DNA of 14,683 nt, taken from NCBI GenBank assembly GCA_029856445.1, contig JAHQWY010000057.1:1-14683 (forward strand), read 5' to 3'. The notes beneath the pieces were generated by a model. The model worked only from the letters and a program-made list of their open reading frames with translations. It made no database searches and was not told the DNA's origin. The position numbers and the translations under genes were made by a program. The DNA comes from Promethearchaeia archaeon (GTDB lineage Archaea; Asgardarchaeota; Lokiarchaeia; Sigyniarchaeales; SOKP01). Shown piece after piece: positions 6,933-13,159 of this stretch. How positions within the stretch are numbered: the stretch's first letter is position 1; every line of letters begins with the position of its first letter.

Positions 6933-8444
6933 TTACGATTGATGCTTTTCTTTATAATCCTTAAGTCTTTGTTCATGCATTATTCTTAATTCTTTTTTCA
7001 TCTCTTCCACAATTTTTCCTGTTAACGGGTAGTATTTGACCCAAACAAGCAAACCAATTAAACATGCTATTCCTGGTATAAGAGTCATACTCATATTGAC
7101 ACTTAATGAAGCCAAGAACATCCCCTTGGTAGGATCTAATCCTTCTATTACGTCATCGTAAATTAATCCAAATGCAGTCATCAATGCAGGTGGGATTGCT
7201 AATGCTACACTAATCATAGGTTTGCTTAACAGTGGACCCACACCTGCGTAGAGCCCTTCTCTTCTCTCTCCAGAGATCTTCCAATAATCATAATCTATTG
7301 TATCTGCTCTCATAGGGTTATGTAGTATAAAATCGCCTGCAAATCCAAACATAAAAATTGAAAATCCTACAGAAACAAGAATCCAATTTTCTGAAAGCCC
7401 CGCAAAAAAGCTAAAAAAGCACCCTATAGTTAACATTCCAAGATAATACGTTATTGCGGTTTTTGTTGAAATCTTTGCTGCAATTCTTAGAATAATTGGT
7501 ACCGAAATAATTAAAGAAAGTATTGGTCCAATCCAAAAGACAATCATATTAATTCCTTCCATTTGTTCAAGAACCCAGGTTAAGTAAAAAGGTAAACTCA
7601 CCATTGCCATATTGATTAAAAACACTGAAACTCCATCATAAATCACATAAACTCTAAAAGAGGGATTTTTAAAAGCAAGTTTTATTGATTTTATTAAGGG
7701 AGTTTTTTCCTCGGGTATGTGTTCACTATGCTCACGAACGTATTTTGATAATATAAAATAGGGAAATATACCAAAAATAGCAATAACTATCACAAGGATT
7801 TGAAAAATAAAAATCGATTCATTCGTTGGATCTGCTAAAAATATAACAGGAATAATAAATCCTACTAAAATTGCAGGTAAGTTAAAAACAGTACCAAGCA
7901 ATTGTAATTTTTCTCGTTCTCGCTGATTTAAGGTCATTTGAGGCAACAAAGCGACGTGAGCAATCAGAACAATAGTAAATAATGTATCATAAGCAATTTG
8001 AGTAACGAGATACCAGGTAAAAAGCCATACTTGAATCGCAAGATCTGATGTATGTCCTCTCCATGCATCTGGGGGAAAAAAAACCAAAGCAAAACATAGA
8101 CTAAAGAGAGGAGCCCCAAATTTAATATAAGGGATATATCTTTGGACTTCTCTTTTCTTCTTGTTATAATATCGAGTATTACCAATTTTATTCCCAAAAA
8201 TGGGGTCGTTAACAACATTCCAAACAGCATATACAATCTGGGCGATAAATATCCATATATTTAATAATCCCATCCACGCATAATAAAATGATTGGATTAC
8301 ACCCATGACTGAGCCATAGAACGTACCTGGCATATAAGCAAAGCCATACGATAATTTTTCCTTTAAAGGTACTATCTCAGAATCTTCATTCTCCAATAGT
8401 TCTGTATCTTTATGAGTCAAAATAAATACACTTTCAAAGAACAT
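6933..8444 (-). CDS. GPH-family (MelB-like) MFS transporter
   Basis: A 503-residue membrane protein with about twelve hydrophobic segments. Helix 2 carries VYAVWNVVNDPIFG, the signature of the glycoside-pentoside-hexuronide:cation symporter family (N/D-D-P-x-x-G), and is followed by a basic loop. The central loop has NPMRADTIDYDYWKISGERR, matching the family's A-D-x-x-D-Y...G-x-R motif before helix 11. Members import sugars with Na+ or H+, but many archaeal relatives have unknown substrates. The N terminus is about 30 residues longer and more acidic than usual before the first conserved segment (LSYGFAYMPG). A distant paralog is encoded at 11484-12878, so this looks like an expanded family. 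The gene has its own promoter and converges with the cysteine-module gene. Confidence 0.85.
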   Translation of the reverse strand: MFFESVFILTHKDTELLENEDSEIVPLKEKLSYGFAYMPGTFYGSVMGVIQSFYYAWMGLLNIWIFIAQIVYAVWNVVNDPIFGNKIGNTRYYNKKKREVQRYIPYIKFGAPLFSLCFALVFFPPDAWRGHTSDLAIQVWLFTWYLVTQIAYDTLFTIVLIAHVALLPQMTLNQREREKLQLLGTVFNLPAILVGFIIPVIFLADPTNESIFIFQILVIVIAIFGIFPYFILSKYVREHSEHIPEEKTPLIKSIKLAFKNPSFRVYVIYDGVSVFLINMAMVSLPFYLTWVLEQMEGINMIVFWIGPILSLIISVPIILRIAAKISTKTAITYYLGMLTIGCFFSFFAGLSENWILVSVGFSIFMFGFAGDFILHNPMRADTIDYDYWKISGERREGLYAGVGPLLSKPMISVALAIPPALMTAFGLIYDDVIEGLDPTKGMFLASLSVNMSMTLIPGIACLIGLLVWVKYYPLTGKIVEEMKKELRIMHEQRLKDYKEKHQS

Positions 8445-8477
8445 TTTTGAGTATAAATTCGGAAAATGGTTTACGAT

Positions 8478-8495
8478 TTTTCAATATTTTGAAAA
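8478..8495. promoter_or_regulatory. Inverted repeat in the first GPH transporter promoter
   Basis: Perfect arms TTTTCAA (8478-8484) and TTGAAAA (8489-8495) around TATT. A minus-strand TATA-like box, CTTTATAT (8505-8498), lies right next to it and would place the transcription start near 8472-8476, so the repeat fills the space between box and start. That is a repressor-like position. The AT richness makes chance symmetry possible. Confidence 0.35.
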
Positions 8496-8515
8496 TGATA
8501 TAAAGAGAAAAAATT

Positions 8516-8536
8516 AAAAAAAATGAGAAAAAAAAA
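8516..8536 (-). terminator. Oligo-T terminator after acyl-CoA dehydrogenase
   Basis: Minus-strand transcript would contain nine T (8536-8528) then eight T (8523-8516), starting about 20 bases after the acyl-CoA dehydrogenase stop. It closes the FprA-dehydrogenase unit before the next transporter promoter. Confidence 0.5.
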
Positions 8537-8556
8537 TCTTGTATTTATTTAAGATA

Positions 8557-9735
8557 TTAGCTCCTTTTCTTCCCTAAGAAAGGCATTGCATGTTCATATC
8601 TTTTCATGACAAACCTAGAAATAACAATTCTTTGAATTTCGCTTGTTCCTTCATAAATTTGATATAATTTTGCATCTCTAAATAATTTCTCAACAGGTTG
8701 TGTTCTCAGATATCCGTAACCTCCGAAAATTTGAATTGCTTCAGTTGTTACATTCATAGCAACATCTGACGCAAAAGCTTTGGCTATGGCTGAGCTTAAA
8801 TTATTATCCATCCCTTGATCGGCTTCCCATGCTGCTTTATATGTTAATAAACGAGCAGCTTCGATGTCTTTATACATATTAGCTATTTTTTCCTGAATAA
8901 CCTGGAAACTACCAATCTGTCTCCCAAAAGCTTCTCTCTTTTGGGCATAATCGATAGAATATTCCATTGCAGAACGTGCACAGCCTGTAGCAAAAGCACC
9001 TATCGCTGGACGAGTGTGGGAAAATGTTTGCATTGCTACGACAAAACCTCTTCCTGGCTTAGCAAGAACGTTTTCTTTAGGAATCCTAACATTGTTTAGG
9101 CCAACAGATACAGTATTTGATGCTCTTTGACCCAATTTAGGGATATGTTTACCTAATTTTACTCCATCACTTTTAGTATCTACAATAAAAGCTGCTATTC
9201 CCTTATGTTTTTGTTCAGGATCTATAGTTGCAAAGACTGTAATGTAATCAGCAACTCCACCATTTGTGATCCAAAATTTATTTCCATTTAGAATATACTC
9301 ATCTCCATCCTTCTCTGCCTTGCATTGCATTCCTGCTATGTCAGAGCCCATTCCAGGCTCAGAAGTTGCAAATGCGATTAATTTGAATTCATTTATTAAT
9401 TCAGATAAAATCCTCTGTTTTTGTTCTTCGTTACCACCAATAATGATCGGTTCTGCACCAAGATTATTATCAAAGAGAGAAGTAGCAATACCGGGACAAG
9501 CCGAAGAAATTTCTTCAACGACAATACAAGATTCTAGTAGACCATAACCAGGTCCGCCATATTTTTTAGGTATACCCAAATTCAAGAGCTTTTCTTCCCA
9601 GGCCTTTCTAATAACTGGTAAAGGAAACTCCTCAGACTCGTCATATTTGCTTGCAACGGGTAGTACTTCATTTATAGCAAATTCTCGTGCCTTCTTTTGT
9701 AAAGCTTTTTGATCTTCAGTTAACATAAAATCCAT
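8557..9735 (-). CDS. Acyl-CoA dehydrogenase
   Basis: A 392-residue FAD enzyme that oxidises an acyl-CoA to the 2-enoyl-CoA, full family length. The N-terminal helical domain (1-115) is followed by the flavin-binding beta domain (about 116-230, with FATSEPGMGSD and FWITNGG) and the C-terminal helical domain. That domain holds REAFGRQI, IFGGYGY, and YEGTSEIQR with the catalytic base at glutamate 362, the position used in short- and medium-chain enzymes. Acyl chain preference cannot be read. AAGGAGG (9750-9744) lies eight bases before the ATG and directly abuts the fprA stop codon, so the two are almost certainly one transcript. No ETF, thiolase or CoA ligase is in the window. The pairing with a flavodiiron O2 reductase is unusual and may protect the flavin enzyme or share a redox partner. 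Confidence 0.95.
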   Translation of the reverse strand: MDFMLTEDQKALQKKAREFAINEVLPVASKYDESEEFPLPVIRKAWEEKLLNLGIPKKYGGPGYGLLESCIVVEEISSACPGIATSLFDNNLGAEPIIIGGNEEQKQRILSELINEFKLIAFATSEPGMGSDIAGMQCKAEKDGDEYILNGNKFWITNGGVADYITVFATIDPEQKHKGIAAFIVDTKSDGVKLGKHIPKLGQRASNTVSVGLNNVRIPKENVLAKPGRGFVVAMQTFSHTRPAIGAFATGCARSAMEYSIDYAQKREAFGRQIGSFQVIQEKIANMYKDIEAARLLTYKAAWEADQGMDNNLSSAIAKAFASDVAMNVTTEAIQIFGGYGYLRTQPVEKLFRDAKLYQIYEGTSEIQRIVISRFVMKRYEHAMPFLGKKRS

Positions 9736-9743
9736 TTTCTTTT

Positions 9744-9750
9744 CCTCCTT
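9744..9750 (-). promoter_or_regulatory. Strong ribosome binding site of acyl-CoA dehydrogenase
   Basis: AAGGAGG, the best Shine-Dalgarno match seen in the window, eight bases before the ATG and immediately after the fprA stop codon (9753-9751). This fixes the start and points to coupled translation. Confidence 0.8.
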
Positions 9751-10938
9751 CTAGCCCATTTTTTCAACTAATTTGTCAACAATTGCTTTAAAATCTAAAT
9801 CCTCTGGTTTTGGTACGTATTGTATTTTAATCAACTCATCCATAACATCAATTTTAGTTTCTTTCATTATGTTAGCAATCTCTTGCACAGCCTGACCTGA
9901 CCAACCATAGGAACCAAATGATAATCCAATTTTGTTCATAGGTTTCAATCCTCTTTGGTATGATAAATATTCTGCCACCGTTGGGTATAATCCATTGTTT
10001 AAGGTTGGACTTCCTACTATAATAGCTTTTGTTTTCATGGCTTCTGTGATTACATCAGAATAATCTGCACTAGTCAATTTAAATCGCTTTACTGTAATAC
10101 CTCTATGACTGATTTCTTTTGCTAATGCTTTCGCTATCTTTTCTGTACTACCCCACATGGTGTCATAAACAATTAAAACACTTTTCTCATCAATTTCTCC
10201 TTTACACCATTTGGTATATTTCTCTAAAATTTCAGGAATATGACTGCGCCAACAAACACCATGAGAGGTGCAAATAATGTCGATAGGCAATGCTCCCACT
10301 TTAGGTAGGGCTTTAGCAATTAACCCAGATAAATGTAGTAAGATATTAGCATAATATTTCTCAGCCTCCTGCATTATTTCACATAAGTTATTCTCATCAT
10401 CCCAGTGTTTTGTTGTCGCAAAGTGTTGTCCAAATGCATCGTTTGAGAACAATACATTCTTACCATTCTCGTCTGTCATGAAAGAAACCATTGAATCTGG
10501 CCAATGTATCATAGGAATTGGAACAAACGTGAACTTCTTACCGTTTCCAATGTCTAAAGTATCGCCTTCTTTTACTCCCCTTATTTTACTAAAAATTTCA
10601 TCTCCAACTTCCTGATGGAAATGTGCTTTTAACACATCCACTCCTCTTTCTGATGCTATTAGTTCAGCATTTGGTAGATGATCAATAATAAGGGGGAATG
10701 AACCTGAGTGATCCATTTCTACGTGATTTGTGATATAATAGTCGATTTCAGTTGGATCACAAATTTCTTTTATATTTTTTAAAAAATATTCGAAATATGG
10801 CCTCTTAACAGTATCAATTAACACAGTCTTCTCTCCTTTGACTATATATGCATTATATGATGAGCCCCGATGCGTAGAGTACCCATGAAAGTTGCGAACC
10901 TCAAAATCAACGTAACCTACATATGAGATATCTTTCAT
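9751..10938 (-). CDS. fprA: Flavodiiron protein / A-type flavoprotein (FprA)
   Basis: A 395-residue cytoplasmic enzyme that reduces O2 to water, or NO to N2O, with electrons from rubredoxin or, in methanogen relatives, F420H2. The N-terminal metallo-beta-lactamase-like domain (1-245) has diiron ligands in the order H72-x-E74-x-D76-H77 (NHVEMDHSG), H145 (IHWPDS), D167 (SNDAFGQH) and a later histidine in TSHGVCW. The flavodoxin domain (about 250-395) has the FMN loop YDTMWGSTEK, then GSPTLNNG and FGSYGWSG. No extra C-terminal rubredoxin or reductase domain is present, so it needs a separate donor; a rubredoxin gene lies 246 bases upstream. ATG at 10938 was chosen; a TTG codon precedes it. GGTGA at 10968-10964 is too far upstream for this ATG, so the start is not fully certain. 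Confidence 0.95.
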   Translation of the reverse strand: MKDISYVGYVDFEVRNFHGYSTHRGSSYNAYIVKGEKTVLIDTVKRPYFEYFLKNIKEICDPTEIDYYITNHVEMDHSGSFPLIIDHLPNAELIASERGVDVLKAHFHQEVGDEIFSKIRGVKEGDTLDIGNGKKFTFVPIPMIHWPDSMVSFMTDENGKNVLFSNDAFGQHFATTKHWDDENNLCEIMQEAEKYYANILLHLSGLIAKALPKVGALPIDIICTSHGVCWRSHIPEILEKYTKWCKGEIDEKSVLIVYDTMWGSTEKIAKALAKEISHRGITVKRFKLTSADYSDVITEAMKTKAIIVGSPTLNNGLYPTVAEYLSYQRGLKPMNKIGLSFGSYGWSGQAVQEIANIMKETKIDVMDELIKIQYVPKPEDLDFKAIVDKLVEKMG

Positions 10939-11038
10939 CAATTCTATATGTGTAATTTCAATTTCACCTTTTTTTAAGGATTTGTAAGTTATTTTTTAAT
11001 AGTAATACAAATCAAGTTAAAAACTTATATTCTATTGA

Positions 11039-11054
11039 TTATAAAATTTTTCGG
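11039..11054 (-). promoter_or_regulatory. BRE/TATA promoter of fprA-acyl-CoA dehydrogenase
   Basis: On the minus strand CCGAAAAA (11054-11047) is followed directly by TTTTATAA (11046-11039), a textbook-looking archaeal BRE plus TATA box. The predicted start is near 11015-11018, leaving a leader of roughly 80 bases, longer than elsewhere in the window. The rest of the 246-base gap holds the rubredoxin terminator and nothing else I recognise. Confidence 0.55.
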
Positions 11055-11144
11055 AATTTGGATGATAAATTAAAATTCTAAAAGAGATTTTTCATAAAGG
11101 TATTCCTAAAATTCTGTTAAAAAGAGAATAATTCTTTATCAAGT

Positions 11145-11163
11145 AAAAAAGCAAAAAAAAAAA
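11145..11163 (-). terminator. Oligo-T terminator after the rubredoxin gene
   Basis: The minus-strand transcript has eleven T (11163-11153) and then six T (11150-11145), about 22 bases after the rubredoxin stop. It suggests that rubredoxin is transcribed separately from fprA. Confidence 0.55.
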
Positions 11164-11184
11164 TTAAAAGGGATTAGGTTAACA

Positions 11185-11322
11185 TTATTCAATTTTTTCA
11201 AACATATCTTTTCCTACGCCACAGACGGGACAAGTCCAATCGTCAGGTAAATCTTCAAACTTAGTACCTTCAGCTTCTTCATCATAGACATATCCACAAG
11301 CTTGACATTCCCATTTTCCCAA
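11185..11322 (-). CDS. rd: Rubredoxin (short, 45 residues)
   Basis: A small one-iron electron carrier. The protein reads MGKWECQACGYVYDEE at the start and ends with DDWTCPVCGVGKDMFEKIE. Its four iron ligands are cysteines 6, 9, 31 and 34, with the conserved aromatic residues Tyr 11, Tyr 13 and Trp 29. At 45 residues it lacks about seven residues of the loop between Cys pairs, like the short rubredoxin of Desulfovibrio desulfuricans. TTG at 11322 is chosen because the N terminus then matches the family and AAGGA sits ten bases upstream; a GTG at 11331 in frame would add three residues but touches the ribosome site. It is the likely donor to FprA (next gene downstream), superoxide reductase and rubrerythrin, and acceptor from the reductase at 13160. 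Confidence 0.95.
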   Translation of the reverse strand: MGKWECQACGYVYDEEAEGTKFEDLPDDWTCPVCGVGKDMFEKIE

Positions 11323-11390
11323 ATTTAACACATCCTTTTATAATTTACTCAAGGTATTTGATTTTATGGATTGAAATTGAATGTATATTA

Positions 11391-11411
11391 AAAATATTAA
11401 TTTAATATTTT
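11391..11411. promoter_or_regulatory. Perfect 10-bp palindrome overlapping the rubredoxin promoter
   Basis: Arms AAAATATTAA (11391-11400) and TTAATATTTT (11402-11411) around a single T. On the minus strand TTTTAATATA (11394-11385) is the best TATA candidate for the rubredoxin gene, so one arm covers its upstream edge and BRE. That would be a repressor-like site, although the sequence is almost pure A/T and could be chance. Confidence 0.4.
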
Positions 11412-11456
11412 ATAAATTGTACTAAAAACAGATTTAGTTTAATTCATTAATAACTC

Positions 11457-11464
11457 AAAAAAAA
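11457..11464 (-). terminator. Oligo-T terminator after the second GPH transporter
   Basis: Eight A on the plus strand, read as eight T on the minus transcript, about 20 bases after the transporter stop codon. Confidence 0.45.
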
Positions 11465-11483
11465 GAAGGTATTGAATAATTTG

Positions 11484-12878
11484 TTAGAAATTAAGTTCAA
11501 TAATTCTATCTTCATTTAGCTTGACTTTATCTGGTGTCAAATCATAAAATTTCCAGAAAATTAACGTTGCCAGAAGCATAAATAGTGCTGGAATTAAGGC
11601 AAAATGAATATGGACACCCCATATGGCTGAAGATACTTGATCGGCCAAAGGCTTTCCCTCCTTGAACCCAGTAATCGTATGTACTGATGCAAAACTAAGA
11701 GCTTGTACTAATATCGCAAATCGTCCAAAGAACTGTAAAAATCCATTAAAAATACCTTCCTGACGTTCTTGATTTTTAACTACTGACTCATTAACAACAT
11801 CACCGAAGGTCGGTGCTAGCATTGTCCAAAAACCTCCGAGACCAAAACCCCACAAAATGAGTACAACAAACGCGATAGGAACGGTATTAAGGAATATGAA
11901 TGGAATTGTGAATATAGTTAACAGAAAGCTATTAATTAACATGACCTTCTTATTATTATTTGTTTTATGAGCGACAAAAGCCCATAGTGGTGATGATATA
12001 AGCGCTCCAATAAGAAAAGCAGCAGATAACAAGGTTTGAATACCTTCCTCTTCCTCTAGGATAAACTCAACAAAAAATGGGATAGAAGCTTGAAAAGATA
12101 TTACGAGAGATCTATATAGAGTGTATGTAATTATGAAAATCAAGAAGGAATTTTGCTTAAGAGATCTTTTTAATGTTTTAAAGAATGGTGCCCTATCTCT
12201 GATATCATGTTTATCGAGATAACGATCTATAGTAATTTGATCTTCCCGACTCCCTGGGATAGCTAAAAATAATGCAATAAATCCAATAATTATTATTACT
12301 CCTGCGTTAAATACAAATGTAACAGCTTTATCCCTATTAATTATCATGGGGGGTAATAAAGCGCCTAAAGCTACTCCGATTATTCCAATAGGTGTTTGTA
12401 TTCCAGTTGCTTTTCTACGCTCCTTTACTGAGCGAAATTTATCAGGGAAAAGGGAGGCGAAATTAACAAAAAATATGGAATTAAACGTATCAAAAATGCA
12501 TGTAGAAGCGATGAACCAAAGAAATAAAATCCATTTTCCTGATTGAGGGTCTACATCTGGAGGTGTAAAAATAAGAATATAACTTAATAAGTAAGCAACA
12601 CCACCAAACATTATCCATGGAAATCTTCGTCCCCACTTTTTTGTAAATTTAAAAGGTCTGTTCGTTAAATATCCTACAATAGGGTCGTTTACTGCATTCC
12701 AAATTGCGTAGATTACCACTGCCAATCCAATGATTAGGGAATCAACGCCAATAGTTCTCACATAAAAAGAATACAACCATACAGTAAAAGCCATCTCCAT
12801 AAATTCAGTTAAGAATTTACCAAATCCGTATGATGCCATATTCAGTTTCGAATGTTCAATTTCTATTTCTTCTCCCAA
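11484..12878 (-). CDS. GPH-family (MelB-like) MFS transporter, second paralog
   Basis: A 464-residue membrane protein with about twelve hydrophobic segments. The family signature is very clear: YAIWNAVNDPIVGYLTNR around residues 57-74 and then KKWGRRFPWIM, the N-D-P-x-x-G...G-R-R-x-P-W motif of GPH sugar:cation symporters. In the later loop the usual A-D-x-x-D-Y is replaced by FGDVVNE followed by RQEG. The substrate is unknown. The frame starts at a TTG (12878) preceded by GTGAT about nine bases upstream, which pairs with the archaeal anti-Shine-Dalgarno; an ATG at codon 14 (12839) is the alternative. It lies between two rubredoxin genes on the same strand but has its own promoter and terminator, so a redox role is not implied. 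Confidence 0.85.
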   Translation of the reverse strand: MGEEIEIEHSKLNMASYGFGKFLTEFMEMAFTVWLYSFYVRTIGVDSLIIGLAVVIYAIWNAVNDPIVGYLTNRPFKFTKKWGRRFPWIMFGGVAYLLSYILIFTPPDVDPQSGKWILFLWFIASTCIFDTFNSIFFVNFASLFPDKFRSVKERRKATGIQTPIGIIGVALGALLPPMIINRDKAVTFVFNAGVIIIIGFIALFLAIPGSREDQITIDRYLDKHDIRDRAPFFKTLKRSLKQNSFLIFIITYTLYRSLVISFQASIPFFVEFILEEEEGIQTLLSAAFLIGALISSPLWAFVAHKTNNNKKVMLINSFLLTIFTIPFIFLNTVPIAFVVLILWGFGLGGFWTMLAPTFGDVVNESVVKNQERQEGIFNGFLQFFGRFAILVQALSFASVHTITGFKEGKPLADQVSSAIWGVHIHFALIPALFMLLATLIFWKFYDLTPDKVKLNEDRIIELNF

Positions 12879-12912
12879 ATTAAATCACGTTTTTTTGAAA
12901 TAAAATTAATTG

Positions 12913-12934
12913 ATATCTAATAGGATTTAGATAT
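12913..12934. promoter_or_regulatory. Inverted repeat at the second GPH transporter promoter
   Basis: Perfect arms ATATCTAA (12913-12920) and TTAGATAT (12927-12934) are separated by six bases (TAGGAT). A minus-strand TATA-like box, CTATAAAAATAG (12949-12938), lies just upstream, which places the predicted start near 12918-12922, inside the repeat. This is a classic repressor position. Confidence 0.45.
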
Positions 12935-12984
12935 TGCTATTTTTATAGGTAATGGTTTTTTGTATAAAAAAGTCAAGGTTATTC

Positions 12985-13131
12985 TTATTTAGGATTTGCT
13001 TTCTCAACAAAGAAATTTTTTGAAGATCGACATTTAGGGCATTTCCATTCATTTCCAACCTCTTCAAATGGAATCTCCTGTTCTTCATCAACATATATAT
13101 AATTACATCTTTTACATCTATATATTTTCAT
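12985..13131 (-). CDS. Rubredoxin-like protein (48 residues)
   Basis: A small iron-sulfur or zinc protein beginning MKIYRCKRCNYIYVDEE. Cysteine pairs are 6/9 (CKRC) and 31/34 (CPKC), the rubredoxin spacing, with Tyr 11, Tyr 13 and Trp 29. Asn 10 replaces the Gly that normally follows the second Cys, and the second knuckle lacks its Gly as well (CPKCRSSK). The conserved D-L-P-D-D-W segment is altered to EEVGNEW, so it is a divergent relative, perhaps with shifted potential or bound zinc. GGTGA (13143-13139) is seven bases before the ATG. It begins 28 bases after the NADH:rubredoxin reductase stop, so it is probably its co-transcribed partner. The sequence strongly supports a real gene despite its size. 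Confidence 0.88.
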   Translation of the reverse strand: MKIYRCKRCNYIYVDEEQEIPFEEVGNEWKCPKCRSSKNFFVEKANPK

Positions 13132-13159
13132 TTAATATTCACCATAGTTTTATATTTAT

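Noticed and set aside
7964..8236. 90-codon hydrophobic minus-strand frame
   Set aside because: It is a frame-shifted reading of the GPH transporter's membrane segments, whose hydrophobicity carries over.
9266..9547. 93-codon plus-strand open frame within acyl-CoA dehydrogenase
   Set aside because: A shadow of a well-conserved gene; no ribosome site and no coherent protein features.
10939..10968. N-terminal extension of FprA from a GGTGA ribosome-like site
   Set aside because: The only in-frame codons at suitable distance are ATT, not a normal start; homologs begin about where the ATG lies.
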